The notes under the pieces: model-generated | The model's input: the letters and a program-made list of their open reading frames with translations, nothing else | Databases searched by the model: none | Told to the model about the DNA's origin: nothing | Translations under genes and position numbers: made by a program | Assembly (NCBI RefSeq): GCF_026241755.1 | Contig: NZ_JAPJDA010000014.1 | Location: 1-64,000 of the forward strand | DNA from: Salinimicrobium profundisediminis | GTDB lineage: Bacteria > Bacteroidota > Bacteroidia > Flavobacteriales > Flavobacteriaceae | DNA length: 64,000 bases | Reading direction: 5' to 3' | Shown here: in pieces, positions 32,838 to 42,265 of the stretch | How positions within the stretch are numbered: position 1 is the first letter of the stretch | Layout of the letters: the number at the start of each line of letters is the position of its first letter

Positions 32838-33178
32838 TTTTGTCCTTCGCTTGCATGGTTTATTTCAAAAAATTTTACTTCGGCAGAGGTAAAAGGTTTC
32901 ATCAAATCCGTCATCCAATCTTCCCATTTTTCATCCCCTACCATGGCCACTTTTTCAAATTTGTTGGCATGTTGGACATCGAATTTCAAATCTTCCCAAA
33001 AGGCTTTTGGTTTCCATCCTTCAAAACCCTCCATTTCAAAATACCAGCGAATTTTTTTATGTTTCTCCACTATGTTGTTCAGCAGGGGCAATAGCTTATC
33101 GTAATCGGCTTCAGTCAAATTTCCTGTTGCCCTTGTGGCTATTAAATTCCCTTCTGTTTGTCCCAATATTTGTAGCAT
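32822..33178 (-). CDS. SpoIIAA-like (STAS-fold) protein, coupled to nhaA
   Basis: A 118-residue protein with the SpoIIAA-like pattern: LIATRATGNLTEADYDKLLP, KIRWYFEMEGFEGWKPKAFW, then FEKVAMVGDEKWEDW and a final strand EVKFFEINH. It overlaps the nhaA start by 16 bases, which ties its synthesis to the antiporter. It is a clear relative of the protein at 30893-31258. A role as a soluble regulator or sensor of ion stress is an inference. Confidence 0.78.
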   Translation of the reverse strand: MLQILGQTEGNLIATRATGNLTEADYDKLLPLLNNIVEKHKKIRWYFEMEGFEGWKPKAFWEDLKFDVQHANKFEKVAMVGDEKWEDWMTDLMKPFTSAEVKFFEINHASEGQKWIEK

Positions 33179-33226
33179 AACTCCTCTTTTAATTATTATT
33201 TAATTTATTCCTTTTTACAACATTAG

Positions 33227-33886
33227 TTACCTTATTAGGGGGTTTCTAAGCTCCTGAATTGCCCTAAGGGGATCATTGGAATTGAAAATACTACTTCCTG
33301 CTATAACAGCATCAGCTCCTGAATTCAAAATTTCCTTCACGTTATTCCTGTTAACCCCTCCATCTACTTCAATAAAGGCCTTTGCATCTTTTCTTTGTAT
33401 CAATTGCTTTAATTCCTTTATTTTTTCCAGTGTATCGGGAATAAAATCTTGTCCGCCAAAACCCGGATTTACAGCCATTAGGCAAACTGTATCTAAATCT
33501 TTGATGACGTATTCCAGGCTTCCTAAAGAGGTATGCGGATTTAAAGCTACCCCTGCTTTACAACCTAGGTTTTTTATTTGTTGCACCACGCTGTGCAAAT
33601 GAAGGCAGGCCTCGGCGTGCACCGTAATTTGCTCCCCATATTTAGAAAAAACTTCCAAATACCTTTCAGGTTGAGCAATCATTAAGTGCAACTCGACCGG
33701 TTTCTTGTTGTGCTTATGAATAGCTTGTAAAACAGGGGTTCCGAAGGAGATATTGGGAACAAACATACCGTCCATTACATCCACATGCAGCCAGTCTGCT
33801 TCACTTCTATTAATAGTTTCGAGGGTTTTGCCCAGGTGGGCAAAATCTGTCGAAAGAATGGAAGGGGCAACCATGAGATTTTTCAT
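33227..33886 (-). CDS. rpe: Ribulose-phosphate 3-epimerase
   Basis: A 219-residue TIM-barrel epimerase with all family signatures: HVDVMDGMFVPNISFG near residue 34, HLMI near 66, NPGFGGQ near 140, EVDGGVN near 173 and the phosphate-binding GADAVIAGSSIF near 190. It interconverts ribulose-5-phosphate and xylulose-5-phosphate. As cargo of a metal-resistance ICE it may replace a chromosomal Rpe that is easily damaged: its active-site Fe/Zn is sensitive to peroxide and metal replacement (inference). It is the lone metabolic gene in the region. Confidence 0.93.
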   Translation of the reverse strand: MKNLMVAPSILSTDFAHLGKTLETINRSEADWLHVDVMDGMFVPNISFGTPVLQAIHKHNKKPVELHLMIAQPERYLEVFSKYGEQITVHAEACLHLHSVVQQIKNLGCKAGVALNPHTSLGSLEYVIKDLDTVCLMAVNPGFGGQDFIPDTLEKIKELKQLIQRKDAKAFIEVDGGVNRNNVKEILNSGADAVIAGSSIFNSNDPLRAIQELRNPLIR

Positions 33887-33958
33887 ATCAACTATATTTT
33901 ATCGGCTAGTTCAAAATTCAAACTAAAACCCTTACACACTAAATCTACCTGAAGAAAA

Positions 33959-34411
33959 TTATAAAACAGGTTCCAACACAATCTCTGTTATTACAGAGTT
34001 AGAGATAAAACACTCAGCATGTGCTTTATGGTGCATTTTTTTCATTTCTTCTTCATCAGGTATATGTTCCCCCGAGAATTCTACTTTGGGCCGTAAAAAA
34101 ACCCTGGTCACAGCCTGTTTACCATCCTTGTTTTTCTCAACCACAGCAACGGTTTCATCTTTGTAACTCTTTATAATATACTTTTTAAAGGAGGCAATAG
34201 CCAGAAAAGTCAATAAGTGGCAGCTGGAGAGGGAAGCAGCGAAGGCTTCTTCAGGATTGACAAATTCAGCTTTCCCCAAATACTCTGGAGCTGCAGATGC
34301 AGTAATTTGCGAGCCTCCTCCAAAGATCCATTGATGGGTACGTGTATAATTCTTATAGGAGAAATCCTCGGAATCGGATTTCCATTCTAGTTTAACTTTA
34401 AATTCTGACAT
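33959..34411 (-). CDS. OsmC-family peroxidase
   Basis: A 150-residue OsmC/Ohr-like protein. The two redox cysteines are visible in SLSSCHLLTFLAIAS (near residue 64) and HAECFISNSVITEI (near 134). The family reduces organic hydroperoxides. The gene start overlaps the end of the metal ATPase gene by 14 bases, so it belongs to the same transcription unit and may counter metal-induced oxidative stress. Confidence 0.88.
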   Translation of the reverse strand: MSEFKVKLEWKSDSEDFSYKNYTRTHQWIFGGGSQITASAAPEYLGKAEFVNPEEAFAASLSSCHLLTFLAIASFKKYIIKSYKDETVAVVEKNKDGKQAVTRVFLRPKVEFSGEHIPDEEEMKKMHHKAHAECFISNSVITEIVLEPVL

Positions 34412-36950
34412 TATTTTCTTGTTTTAATTCATGAATTTGTTTTATACGGCCTCCGGGAAAGGCAGTTTTCTTATTGTTATAAGCTAATAATCTCAAAGCA
34501 TTGCCCACTACCAATAATGTAGAACCTTCGTGAACCAGTACTGCTATACCAATGTTGGCAAACCCGAAGATAGTGGCCGGAATTAATAAAGCTACAATCC
34601 CCAGGCTTACCCAAAGGTTTTGTTTGATGATGCTTTTGGCTTTCCGGCTCAAACCTATTGCAAAGGGCAGCGTTTCCAGTTTATCGGCCATCAGGGCTAT
34701 ATCGGCGGTTTCCAGAGCTACATCAGATCCTGCTGCCCCCATTGCAATACCCACGGTACTATGTGCCATAGCGGGAGCATCATTCACTCCATCGCCCACC
34801 ATGGCTACTTTGTCCTCCTGTTTCTTTAATTTTTTAATAGCATCTACCTTTTCCTCGGGAAGCAGGCTTCCCCAGGCATCGGTAAGGCCAATTTCTTTGG
34901 CCACCGCATCAGCCACTTTTTGGTTATCCCCGGTGAGCATGATCATACGTTTAATACCGATTTTTTTAAGCTCCTCCAAGGTTGCTTTAGCTTCTTCCCG
35001 AGGAGTGTCCATAAGGGAAATAATTCCAATATACTCCTCATTCCTGCGTATCAACATTGTCGTGTTCCCTGCGGCTTCCTGTTCCCTTACTTTTTCTACG
35101 GTTTCTTCTGAAGGCTTTTGATCATCGAGCGCTTCAAAGAGCTCCAAATTCCCCATATACACCTTATCTTCCCCGAGGCTGGCTTTTATGCCTTTTCCTA
35201 AAACAGCTTCCATATTACTTGCTTCCGGAAATTGTATGTTTCCCAAGCGTTCTTTTCCGTCCCGTACCACTGCTTTTGCAAGGGGGTGGTCGCTTAAAGC
35301 CTCTACAGCTACAGCTGTTTTTAGCAGTTCCTCTTCACTTACGTCCGTTAATGTGATAACTTTGGTGAGCTTTGGTTTGCCTTCAGTAAGGGTACCGGTT
35401 TTGTCAAAAGCAATAGCGGTGAGCACGCCAAGATCTTCCAGGGGCCGCCCCCCCTTTATCAGAACCCCACCCCTGGCTGCGCGGGCTACTCCGCTAAGTA
35501 CAGCACTGGGTGTGGAAATGGCCAGGGCACAGGGACTGGCAGCCACTAAAACCGCCATTGCCCTATAGAAACTCTCGCTAAAGGGTTCATCGAGGACAAG
35601 GAAGGCGAAATTCAGCAAAACCACCAGGGCCAAAACCGATGGCACAAAATATTTTTCAAACTTATCAGTCAATAATTGGGTAGGTGATTTCTGTGTCTGG
35701 GCTTCATTCACCAATGTCACCAGTCTTGACAGTGTAGAATCCTGAGAGGTTTTTATCACCTTTACTTCCAGGGTACTATTGCCGTTGATGGTTCCCGCAA
35801 ATACACGGTGTTCATCTTTTATTTCGCTTTCTTTTGAATAATCTTTGTCAGGATCGGGTACGGGGGACTTATCCACAGGGACGCTCTCGCCGGTGATGGG
35901 TGCCTGGTTCACACTACTATTGCCATTAACAACAACACCATCGGCAGAAATTTTGGTGTTGGATCTCACTACAACAATATCACCTACCTGAAGCTCTTCA
36001 ATTTTTACTTCCTGCGTCTTTCCATCTCGTTTTATTAGGGCAGTTTTAGGGGCAAGGTCTGCCAGGGCTGCAATGGATTTTCTAGCCTTGTTCATGGCGT
36101 AATTTTCGAGCGCATGGCCCAGGCTAAAAAGGAAGAGGAGCAAAGCCCCTTCTGCCCATTCTCCCAGAACGGCTGCCCCAATTGCCGCGACCAGCATAAG
36201 GAAATCAATTTCGAAACCTCCTTTGGCAACCGTTTCAATGGCTTCTTTTGCCGTGTAATAGCCCCCAAAGAAATAGGCGCCTATGTACAAGGCCAGACTT
36301 ACCCATTCCGGCACAGTTTCCAGGTAGGAAAGGCCAAAACCGGTGCCCAATAAAACCCCGCAAATAATGGAAAAGTACATCTCAGTATTTTTTCCTAAAA
36401 TACCCCCGTGGTCATGGGCGTGGCCTTCATCTTTAAGCTCTGCCTCCTCGTGGGAATGTTTATGGGTTTCAGCCGTTTCAGGAGGCATTTTTTCATTCTT
36501 TTTGGCGGTTTTGATTTTCAGGCCTTCGTTCCTCAGGATTTGATTAAAATCTTTTTCATCGGTTTTAGCCTTTATAAATTCCAGCCTTACGATTCCCGAT
36601 TCGGATACCGAGGCTTCCATTATCTCCTCTAATCCTCTTAACCCTTTTTCGATTTTCCTTGCATGTCTTGCATGTCGAATTCCCTCAACCTCGAGCAGGC
36701 TATGTCCAAATTCATTGGTCAATGATGCCCCTGCCTGTTTTGCGAGTTTTCTAATATGGGCAATGGAAATAATGTCGGGATCGTAATGAAAACAAAGCTG
36801 AGGGGTATCATCCTCTTTTTCAGAAGCAATATGTACCTTTTCAATACCTTCCCTGTTTTGCAGGTGATCCATTAGCCTCTGCACACATTGATCGTTCTCA
36901 TCGGGAATTTCCGGCAGTAGTATTGGCAGTTTTACTTGCGTTTTTTTCAT
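34398..36950 (-). CDS. P1B-type heavy-metal ATPase with SPC motif (P1B-4-like)
   Basis: An 850-residue P-type ATPase. Two ferredoxin-like domains fill the first 150 residues. A His-rich linker follows (HKHSHEEAELKDEGHAHDHG, about 161-181), and then about eight membrane helices. The membrane metal site reads SPC (about 472-474) instead of CPC, and a late helix has HEGSTLLVVGN. These two features mark the P1B-4 group, linked to Co2+, Zn2+ or Fe2+ export. The phosphorylation site DKTGTLTEGKP is near residue 516 and GDGVNDAPA near 740. It is followed by OsmC. Confidence 0.92.
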   Translation of the reverse strand: MKKTQVKLPILLPEIPDENDQCVQRLMDHLQNREGIEKVHIASEKEDDTPQLCFHYDPDIISIAHIRKLAKQAGASLTNEFGHSLLEVEGIRHARHARKIEKGLRGLEEIMEASVSESGIVRLEFIKAKTDEKDFNQILRNEGLKIKTAKKNEKMPPETAETHKHSHEEAELKDEGHAHDHGGILGKNTEMYFSIICGVLLGTGFGLSYLETVPEWVSLALYIGAYFFGGYYTAKEAIETVAKGGFEIDFLMLVAAIGAAVLGEWAEGALLLFLFSLGHALENYAMNKARKSIAALADLAPKTALIKRDGKTQEVKIEELQVGDIVVVRSNTKISADGVVVNGNSSVNQAPITGESVPVDKSPVPDPDKDYSKESEIKDEHRVFAGTINGNSTLEVKVIKTSQDSTLSRLVTLVNEAQTQKSPTQLLTDKFEKYFVPSVLALVVLLNFAFLVLDEPFSESFYRAMAVLVAASPCALAISTPSAVLSGVARAARGGVLIKGGRPLEDLGVLTAIAFDKTGTLTEGKPKLTKVITLTDVSEEELLKTAVAVEALSDHPLAKAVVRDGKERLGNIQFPEASNMEAVLGKGIKASLGEDKVYMGNLELFEALDDQKPSEETVEKVREQEAAGNTTMLIRRNEEYIGIISLMDTPREEAKATLEELKKIGIKRMIMLTGDNQKVADAVAKEIGLTDAWGSLLPEEKVDAIKKLKKQEDKVAMVGDGVNDAPAMAHSTVGIAMGAAGSDVALETADIALMADKLETLPFAIGLSRKAKSIIKQNLWVSLGIVALLIPATIFGFANIGIAVLVHEGSTLLVVGNALRLLAYNNKKTAFPGGRIKQIHELKQENNVRI

Positions 36951-36979
36951 TTTTTCTATCGGTTTTTAATTTTCGCTCT

Positions 36980-37750
36980 CTAATTGTACAATGCCTTTCC
37001 TTTTCCTATATAGGCCAATGCCTCAGGAATATCCAGTTCGCGTGTGCCATTTCCGGTACGGATAAAAAAATGGGACCGATCTTCGTAATTGAGGAATACC
37101 GGTGTTTTTGAGGATTGTATGTTTAAATGGTAAATGTCCCTTCCTTTAAATTCGTGAAAAGTTACTTTTATCAAAGGACAAAAGCGGGTGCCCAATGTAA
37201 CGGAGACCAATTGCATAATATACTGCTCAAATCCGTCCCTGCCAGGCTTCTTCAAGGTTTGGTAATCTTCCTGAAGTCCTAAAATATGGCCTTCATCATC
37301 AATGCCAATCAACAGGTTGCCACCTTTACAATTTATAAAGCCGGCTATGGTTTTTGCCACTACGACTTCCAGGGCTTTATTTATTTTTGACTGCCGTAAA
37401 TCCCAGCGAAGTGTAGATTTAAACTCTACTTCACTGGTTTCGCCCTTAGCTATAAGTGCTTCTATAATATCTGTTTCATTCTTCAATTTGTCAAGCTGAA
37501 AGATTTTTTTCCTGGTGTAAAACATCAATGCCAGGCTGATGCCCAAACAACCAAAAAGGAGGTTCTTCAAAATCTGGTCAAAATCCCCGAAACCGGCAAT
37601 TTGTACAAAAACAATTTCCAGGATATTCCACCAACTGCCCTGGTCGCCCTGATTGTCATACAAAAAAAGGGAAATCCCAAGGGGCTGAACAATAAATACC
37701 CCCATCACAAAGCCCACAATAACAGTAAAGAAAAACCCCTTGTTGTTCAT
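36980..37750 (-). CDS. Membrane-anchored AlbA_2 (Schlafen-type) domain protein
   Basis: A 256-residue protein with two N-terminal membrane helices (about 8-30 and 60-78) and a cytoplasmic AlbA_2 domain. The domain carries GETSEVEFKSTLRWDLR, GNLLIGIDDEGHILGL and FFIRTGNGTRELDIPEAL. AlbA_2 domains bind nucleic acid or ATP in regulators and defence-related proteins. It lies between two metal ATPases, 29 bases upstream of the larger one. Its role there is unknown; membrane anchoring of such a domain is itself unusual. Confidence 0.75.
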   Translation of the reverse strand: MNNKGFFFTVIVGFVMGVFIVQPLGISLFLYDNQGDQGSWWNILEIVFVQIAGFGDFDQILKNLLFGCLGISLALMFYTRKKIFQLDKLKNETDIIEALIAKGETSEVEFKSTLRWDLRQSKINKALEVVVAKTIAGFINCKGGNLLIGIDDEGHILGLQEDYQTLKKPGRDGFEQYIMQLVSVTLGTRFCPLIKVTFHEFKGRDIYHLNIQSSKTPVFLNYEDRSHFFIRTGNGTRELDIPEALAYIGKGKALYN

Positions 37751-37935
37751 CAGACAATTATTTTATTAAATCATATTCAATGGTATTGGACGTTCAATAT
37801 TTTTGTACCTCACCTTTAGTACTTTTTTTGTTCCCCTTAAGCAATTGCTGAACGATTGTGCATTATCAATTTATTCTTCGGTATTTGTTCTTTACAACCC
37901 GCACCTTCTAACCCCCTACACTTTTGGCTTTCAAT

Positions 37936-39966
37936 TTAGGCAAACTCCTTTTCCGTTTTTGTTTCCCTTTTAGGGAAAGGCGCTACAGTTTTATCTAAAA
38001 TTTTTGTTTCAGAAGTTTCCTTTGTACGGAAATCAATTTTCTGAATTCGCATGGCATTTAATATGGCCAGCAGGGTAACGCCCACATCGGCAAATACCGC
38101 TTCCCACATGCTTGCCATTCCAAAAGCCCCCAGGGCCAACACCAAAAATTTTACCCCAAAGGCCAGGCCTATGTTTTGCCAAACAATCCGGTTTGTTGCT
38201 TTGCTTATTTTTATAGCGGTAGCGATTTTTGAAGGCTGGTCGTTTTGTACCACCACATCTGCGGTTTCGATAGCGGCATCAGAGCCCAAACCACCCATGG
38301 CCATGCCAATGTCGGCAAGTGTGATAACAGGCGCGTCATTGATCCCGTCACCAATAAAAGCCAACATAGCCGATCCTTTTTTTAACCTTTCGACTTCTTT
38401 GATCTTTCCTTCGGGCAGCAAACCTCCAATGGCCAAATCCAGCCCAAGCTCCCGGGCCAGTTTCTGCACTACCCTCTCTTTATCGCCGGAGAGCATGACG
38501 ATGTTTTTCACCCCTAGCTGGCGCAATTCATCTACGGCCAATTTCGCATCTTCTTTGATCTCATCGGCAATGGTAATAAAACCACAATACTTTTCGTTGA
38601 TGGCCATTACTATCGTTGTTTCCACAAAATCGTCTATTTCCGGATCATAGGGAATATTGAATTTCTTTAACAGCTTAGTGTTTCCAGCCAATATGTTAAA
38701 CCCTTCTACCTGTCCTTTCATCCCCATGCCTGAAATCTCTTCTGCATGCTCCACCTGGGCCGTTTTATAGCCCAAAGAGACCCAATAGGAGGTCACTGCC
38801 CTGGCTACCGGATGGTTGGAGCTGCTCTCGAGGCCTGCCACCAGGTTCAAAATCAACTCCCGGTCAAATTCAAAGGTCCTGATGTGCTGCACTTCAAATA
38901 TCCCTTTGGTAAGGGTGCCGGTCTTGTCCATCACCACGGTGTCCACCTTCCGCATCTGGTCCAGGTAATTGGAACCTTTAAAGAGAATGCCATTGCGGGA
39001 AGCCGCGCCAATACCGCCAAAATATCCCAAAGGAATGGAAATCATCAGGGCACAGGGGCAGGATATCACCAAAAATACCAGGGCCCGGTAAAGCCATTCC
39101 CCAAAAATATAGGTTTCCACAAAAAAGTACGGAAGCAAAGTAATGGCCGTGGCTAGCAAAACCACAATGGGGGTATAAACTTTGGCAAAACGGGTGATAA
39201 AACGTTGGGTTTTTGCCTTTCGGGAAGCCGCTTCCCGTACCATTTCCAAAATTTTTGAGAGCTTGCTGTCCTCAAAACGGCTGGTAACTTTTATGGTGCC
39301 CAGGTCTTCCAAATTCACCATTCCGGCCAAAACCTGTTCCCCCTTGTATTTACGGTCTGGTGCGGGTTCACCAGTAAGTGCCGCAGTGTTGAAAGTGGCC
39401 TTTTCAGAAATCAAGATTCCATCAATGGCTACCTTCTCTCCCGGTTTTACCTGGATAATACTGCCAACCGCTACCGTGGACGGGTGCACGATTTTTATGG
39501 TTCCGTCTGCTTCCACTACAGCCACCTCCTCGGCCTGGATTTTCAACAAACTTTCAATGGATTTTTTTGCCTTGTTTACCGCGGCCCCCTGGAACAATTC
39601 GCCCACGGCATAAAAAAGCATTACCGCCACCCCCTCGGCATACTCGCCCAGCAAAAAAGCGCCTATGGTGGCAATGCCCATCAGGAAAAATTCGCTAAAG
39701 ATATTTCCTTTCCTTATTTGCCTGATGGCTTTCCACAATACGGGCCCGCCCACGGGAAGATACGCCAGTCCAAAAAGGACAAATTGGAAAGGTGCCGTAA
39801 ACCAGTTAGAAGCCACAACTTCTTTTAAGACAATACCCACGGCCAAAAGGAGAAAACCGGTAATTGCCAAACCGTACTCCCCATAGGTTTGTAAAAAACC
39901 ACTTTTAGTTGTATTGGAGGATATCCCCCCATTTGAACATGCACCGCTACCGCAACAATCGCTCAT
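37936..39966 (-). CDS. P1B-2-type heavy-metal ATPase (Zn/Cd/Pb)
   Basis: A 676-residue P-type ATPase with the CPC metal site in SCPCALMISIPLGYFGG (near 302-306), DKTGTLTKGIF near 345 and GDGINDAPV near 555. The last helices contain an FADVGVTLLAILN segment, with the Asp typical of Zn2+/Cd2+/Pb2+ pumps. A cysteine-rich tail at the N-terminus (CCGSGACSNGG) replaces the usual HMA domain. The Fur-family and PII-like genes lie just upstream on the same strand, so this ATPase may be controlled by that regulator. Confidence 0.93.
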   Translation of the reverse strand: MSDCCGSGACSNGGISSNTTKSGFLQTYGEYGLAITGFLLLAVGIVLKEVVASNWFTAPFQFVLFGLAYLPVGGPVLWKAIRQIRKGNIFSEFFLMGIATIGAFLLGEYAEGVAVMLFYAVGELFQGAAVNKAKKSIESLLKIQAEEVAVVEADGTIKIVHPSTVAVGSIIQVKPGEKVAIDGILISEKATFNTAALTGEPAPDRKYKGEQVLAGMVNLEDLGTIKVTSRFEDSKLSKILEMVREAASRKAKTQRFITRFAKVYTPIVVLLATAITLLPYFFVETYIFGEWLYRALVFLVISCPCALMISIPLGYFGGIGAASRNGILFKGSNYLDQMRKVDTVVMDKTGTLTKGIFEVQHIRTFEFDRELILNLVAGLESSSNHPVARAVTSYWVSLGYKTAQVEHAEEISGMGMKGQVEGFNILAGNTKLLKKFNIPYDPEIDDFVETTIVMAINEKYCGFITIADEIKEDAKLAVDELRQLGVKNIVMLSGDKERVVQKLARELGLDLAIGGLLPEGKIKEVERLKKGSAMLAFIGDGINDAPVITLADIGMAMGGLGSDAAIETADVVVQNDQPSKIATAIKISKATNRIVWQNIGLAFGVKFLVLALGAFGMASMWEAVFADVGVTLLAILNAMRIQKIDFRTKETSETKILDKTVAPFPKRETKTEKEFA

Positions 39967-40042
39967 AATATTTTTCTTTTAAATCTTCAAAAACAGCTTA
40001 TTCCAAAGATATATTTAAAAACCTGCAATGAAATTGCATTTT

Positions 40043-40471
40043 TCAGCCTGAACATTTGCCGCAAACCCCTTTTACCAATAACGTTGTCTCCACCGGCACA
40101 AAGTGTTCCGGCAAGGGCACTTCGGGGACTTTTGATTTGGGCAGGCAAAAGGTTTCCCGGCAGTTTTGGCAATAAAAATGCACGTGCATATCTTTGGGGG
40201 CGCACTCACAACCTTCTTTGCACAATGCATATTTGGTTGTTCCGTTCCCGTCCACTATACTGTGTATCAAACCTTTTTCCTCAAAAGTTTTTAGCGTGCG
40301 GTACAAGGTAATCCTGTCGGCCTTTTCGAAGACCGATTCCAAATCCTGCAAACCTATCGCGGCTTTTTGCTTTTGAAGGGTTTTGAGGACCAACAAGCGC
40401 ATGGCCGTTGTCCTTACTTTTTTTGCAGTCAGTAATTCTTCGAGTTCCTTTATTTTAAATTTGTTTTTCAC
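40043..40471 (-). CDS. Fur-family metal-responsive repressor
   Basis: A Fur-family protein of about 143 residues if translation starts at the GTG at 40471 (VKNKFKIKELEELLTAKKVR). A longer frame reaches 40573 and overlaps the PII-like gene by 4 bases, but those residues do not look like Fur. The winged helix (ITLYRTLKTFEEKGLIHSI) and Cys-x2-Cys zinc sites (CQNCRETFC, CGKCSG) are present. It resembles the Zur/Fur regulators paired with metal exporters. It probably represses the neighbouring ATPase or RND genes until metal is in excess. Confidence 0.82.
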   Translation of the reverse strand: MKNKFKIKELEELLTAKKVRTTAMRLLVLKTLQKQKAAIGLQDLESVFEKADRITLYRTLKTFEEKGLIHSIVDGNGTTKYALCKEGCECAPKDMHVHFYCQNCRETFCLPKSKVPEVPLPEHFVPVETTLLVKGVCGKCSG

Positions 40472-40569
40472 ATTAACGCCGTAAATTATGCCTGAAAAGG
40501 AAATCCCATTAGTAAGACAAACAGTTAGAACTTCCTTTACAGGACTTATTTTATTGTTGTTGCTCCCCG

Positions 40570-40905
40570 TCAATCAAATTTCTTTATGGATTTTCCCGTC
40601 TTTATTTGAAACGCATCTTCAATATCTGAAACATAAATAATTCCGTCGCCAGGATCCGTTGTCTTTCCATTTTCGACTATGATGTCTATTGCTTTTCGTG
40701 CTTCTTCATTTTGGCACACCAGTTCCAGTTTCACTACGGGACTATCTGTAATGCGAAAATCAAGGGAGGGGCTGGCACCTTTGGCTTTGAATGCACCGGT
40801 CCCTTCCCCTTGCGAAAGGGTCATGCTATTAAAGCCACTATCACTAAGGGCTTCAACTACTTTTTGTACTCTTTTTGGTTTTATAAATGCTTTTATTTCT
40901 TTCAT
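40570..40905 (-). CDS. PII-like protein linked to RND metal efflux
   Basis: A 111-residue PII/GlnB-like protein: the typical start MKEIKAFIKPKRVQKVVEAL, a T-loop region (EGTGAFKAKGASPSL) that lacks the uridylylation Tyr, and the C-terminal ENGKTTDPGDGIIYVSDIED block that binds nucleotides in true PII. Such proteins occur beside Cus/Czc operons, where they are thought to sense metal or nucleotide rather than nitrogen. It lies between the efflux adaptor and the Fur-type regulator. Confidence 0.82.
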   Translation of the reverse strand: MKEIKAFIKPKRVQKVVEALSDSGFNSMTLSQGEGTGAFKAKGASPSLDFRITDSPVVKLELVCQNEEARKAIDIIVENGKTTDPGDGIIYVSDIEDAFQIKTGKSIKKFD

Positions 40906-40993
40906 CGCTATAGTTTGTATTAAGGATGAACCCTCTGGGTTAACTAATTAAGACAAACATTATACAGAGAGCCCATCCATTTAAGTTTTTAAT

Positions 40994-42235
40994 TTAATGA
41001 CCGTGAGAAGTCTGGCTCTTCTTCATTTCTGCTATCAAATAATAAGCATTGTTCCACGCCACCTTTGCACCTTCAGGTAAAGGTTGCAATAATTTAATTT
41101 CCACCCATCCTTCATTTTCTTCTCCTGTCACCACTTCCACCGGCTTAAAAGACCACTCGGTTTCCCCGTCCTCCTCGTGCTCTTCAGCAATAAAGATGTA
41201 GGATTTGTCTTCTTCCTCAATAATTGCTTCTTTCGGTAAGGCTGTTACTTCTGTTCCTGTGCCCGTAACGATCCTGCCGTTGATGTACATGCCCGGTACC
41301 AGGTTTTCTGAATCTTCCTGTATCTCTGCATGCACGTGGACAGCCCTGGGATTCTGTTCAAATTTCTTGCCGATAGAATAAATTTCAGCAGTATAAGTCT
41401 GGCCGGGCACTGATTCCATTTGTAACAGGACCTTTTGTCCCTCCTTGACTTTATATACATCTTTGGCAAAGACCATTAAATCTGCATGCACATGTTCGGC
41501 GTTGATCACTTCGAATAGCTCGGTTTGGGGATCAACATATTGTCCTACCTGCACACTTACATCTTCAATGCTCCCTTTTATTGGACTGACTACAGGAACA
41601 TTCTCGACAATATTTCCTTCTCGTATGCCAGCAACATTAAGGTTTAACTGCCTGAGCTGTGATTCAAACCCTTGAACCTCTGCCTGCACAACACGATAAT
41701 CGGCCTGTGCCTGTTGAAAAAGTTTGCCTGAACCTACTTCTTGTTCATAAAGCCTTTGTTGACGATTAAATTCTTGCTCCAGGTTCTGCAAACGGCTGTA
41801 AGCTGTCATATAATCGGTTTGTAACCTGGTGAGGTTAGGATGGGATAGATATGCCAGTACCTTACCTTTGCTTACTTGATCCCCCTCAATGACCTCAATA
41901 GAAGTTATATTGGCTCCTATAAAAGCAGTTACTGTAGCTTCATATTGTGGTGGGACTTCCAGTTGTCCGGTAGCTTCTACTATATCGGAAATGGGCCTTG
42001 TGGGCAGGGTGTCCACTTTTATTTCCAAACTGTTGAACTTGAGACTGGAAAGATGCACTTCACCCATTCCTCCTCCTTCTTCTCCTTCTTCATGACCTCC
42101 TTCTTCTTCTGCAGAATGTTCTTCCTGAGCTTCAGGGGACGCTTCTTCCGTACCTTTGCCTTCTCCGCCATTGCAGGCTGAAAGAAAGCTTACCGTAATG
42201 AGCAATGTGAACAGTTTTATAATGTGCTTTTTCAT
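40994..42235 (-). CDS. RND efflux periplasmic adaptor lipoprotein (CusB/CzcB-like)
   Basis: A 413-residue adaptor with a lipoprotein signal (SFLSACNGG, Cys21) and a Glu/His-rich N-terminal stretch (HSAEEEGGHEEGEEGGGMG). The HlyD-type order follows: barrel-sandwich hybrid, long coiled coil (about 140-195) and beta-barrel. The acidic/His stretch probably binds metal. It links the inner-membrane pump with the outer-membrane channel, which are fused in one protein upstream. It lies 30 bases after the pump gene, in one operon. Confidence 0.9.
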   Translation of the reverse strand: MKKHIIKLFTLLITVSFLSACNGGEGKGTEEASPEAQEEHSAEEEGGHEEGEEGGGMGEVHLSSLKFNSLEIKVDTLPTRPISDIVEATGQLEVPPQYEATVTAFIGANITSIEVIEGDQVSKGKVLAYLSHPNLTRLQTDYMTAYSRLQNLEQEFNRQQRLYEQEVGSGKLFQQAQADYRVVQAEVQGFESQLRQLNLNVAGIREGNIVENVPVVSPIKGSIEDVSVQVGQYVDPQTELFEVINAEHVHADLMVFAKDVYKVKEGQKVLLQMESVPGQTYTAEIYSIGKKFEQNPRAVHVHAEIQEDSENLVPGMYINGRIVTGTGTEVTALPKEAIIEEEDKSYIFIAEEHEEDGETEWSFKPVEVVTGEENEGWVEIKLLQPLPEGAKVAWNNAYYLIAEMKKSQTSHGH

Positions 42236-42265
42236 TTTTATATCTTTGTCTATTAATTAATTATC

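Noticed and set aside
40472-40573. Extended N-terminus of the Fur-family protein
   Set aside because: The extra 34 residues are hydrophobic and unlike Fur; the GTG at 40471 gives a normal-length protein.
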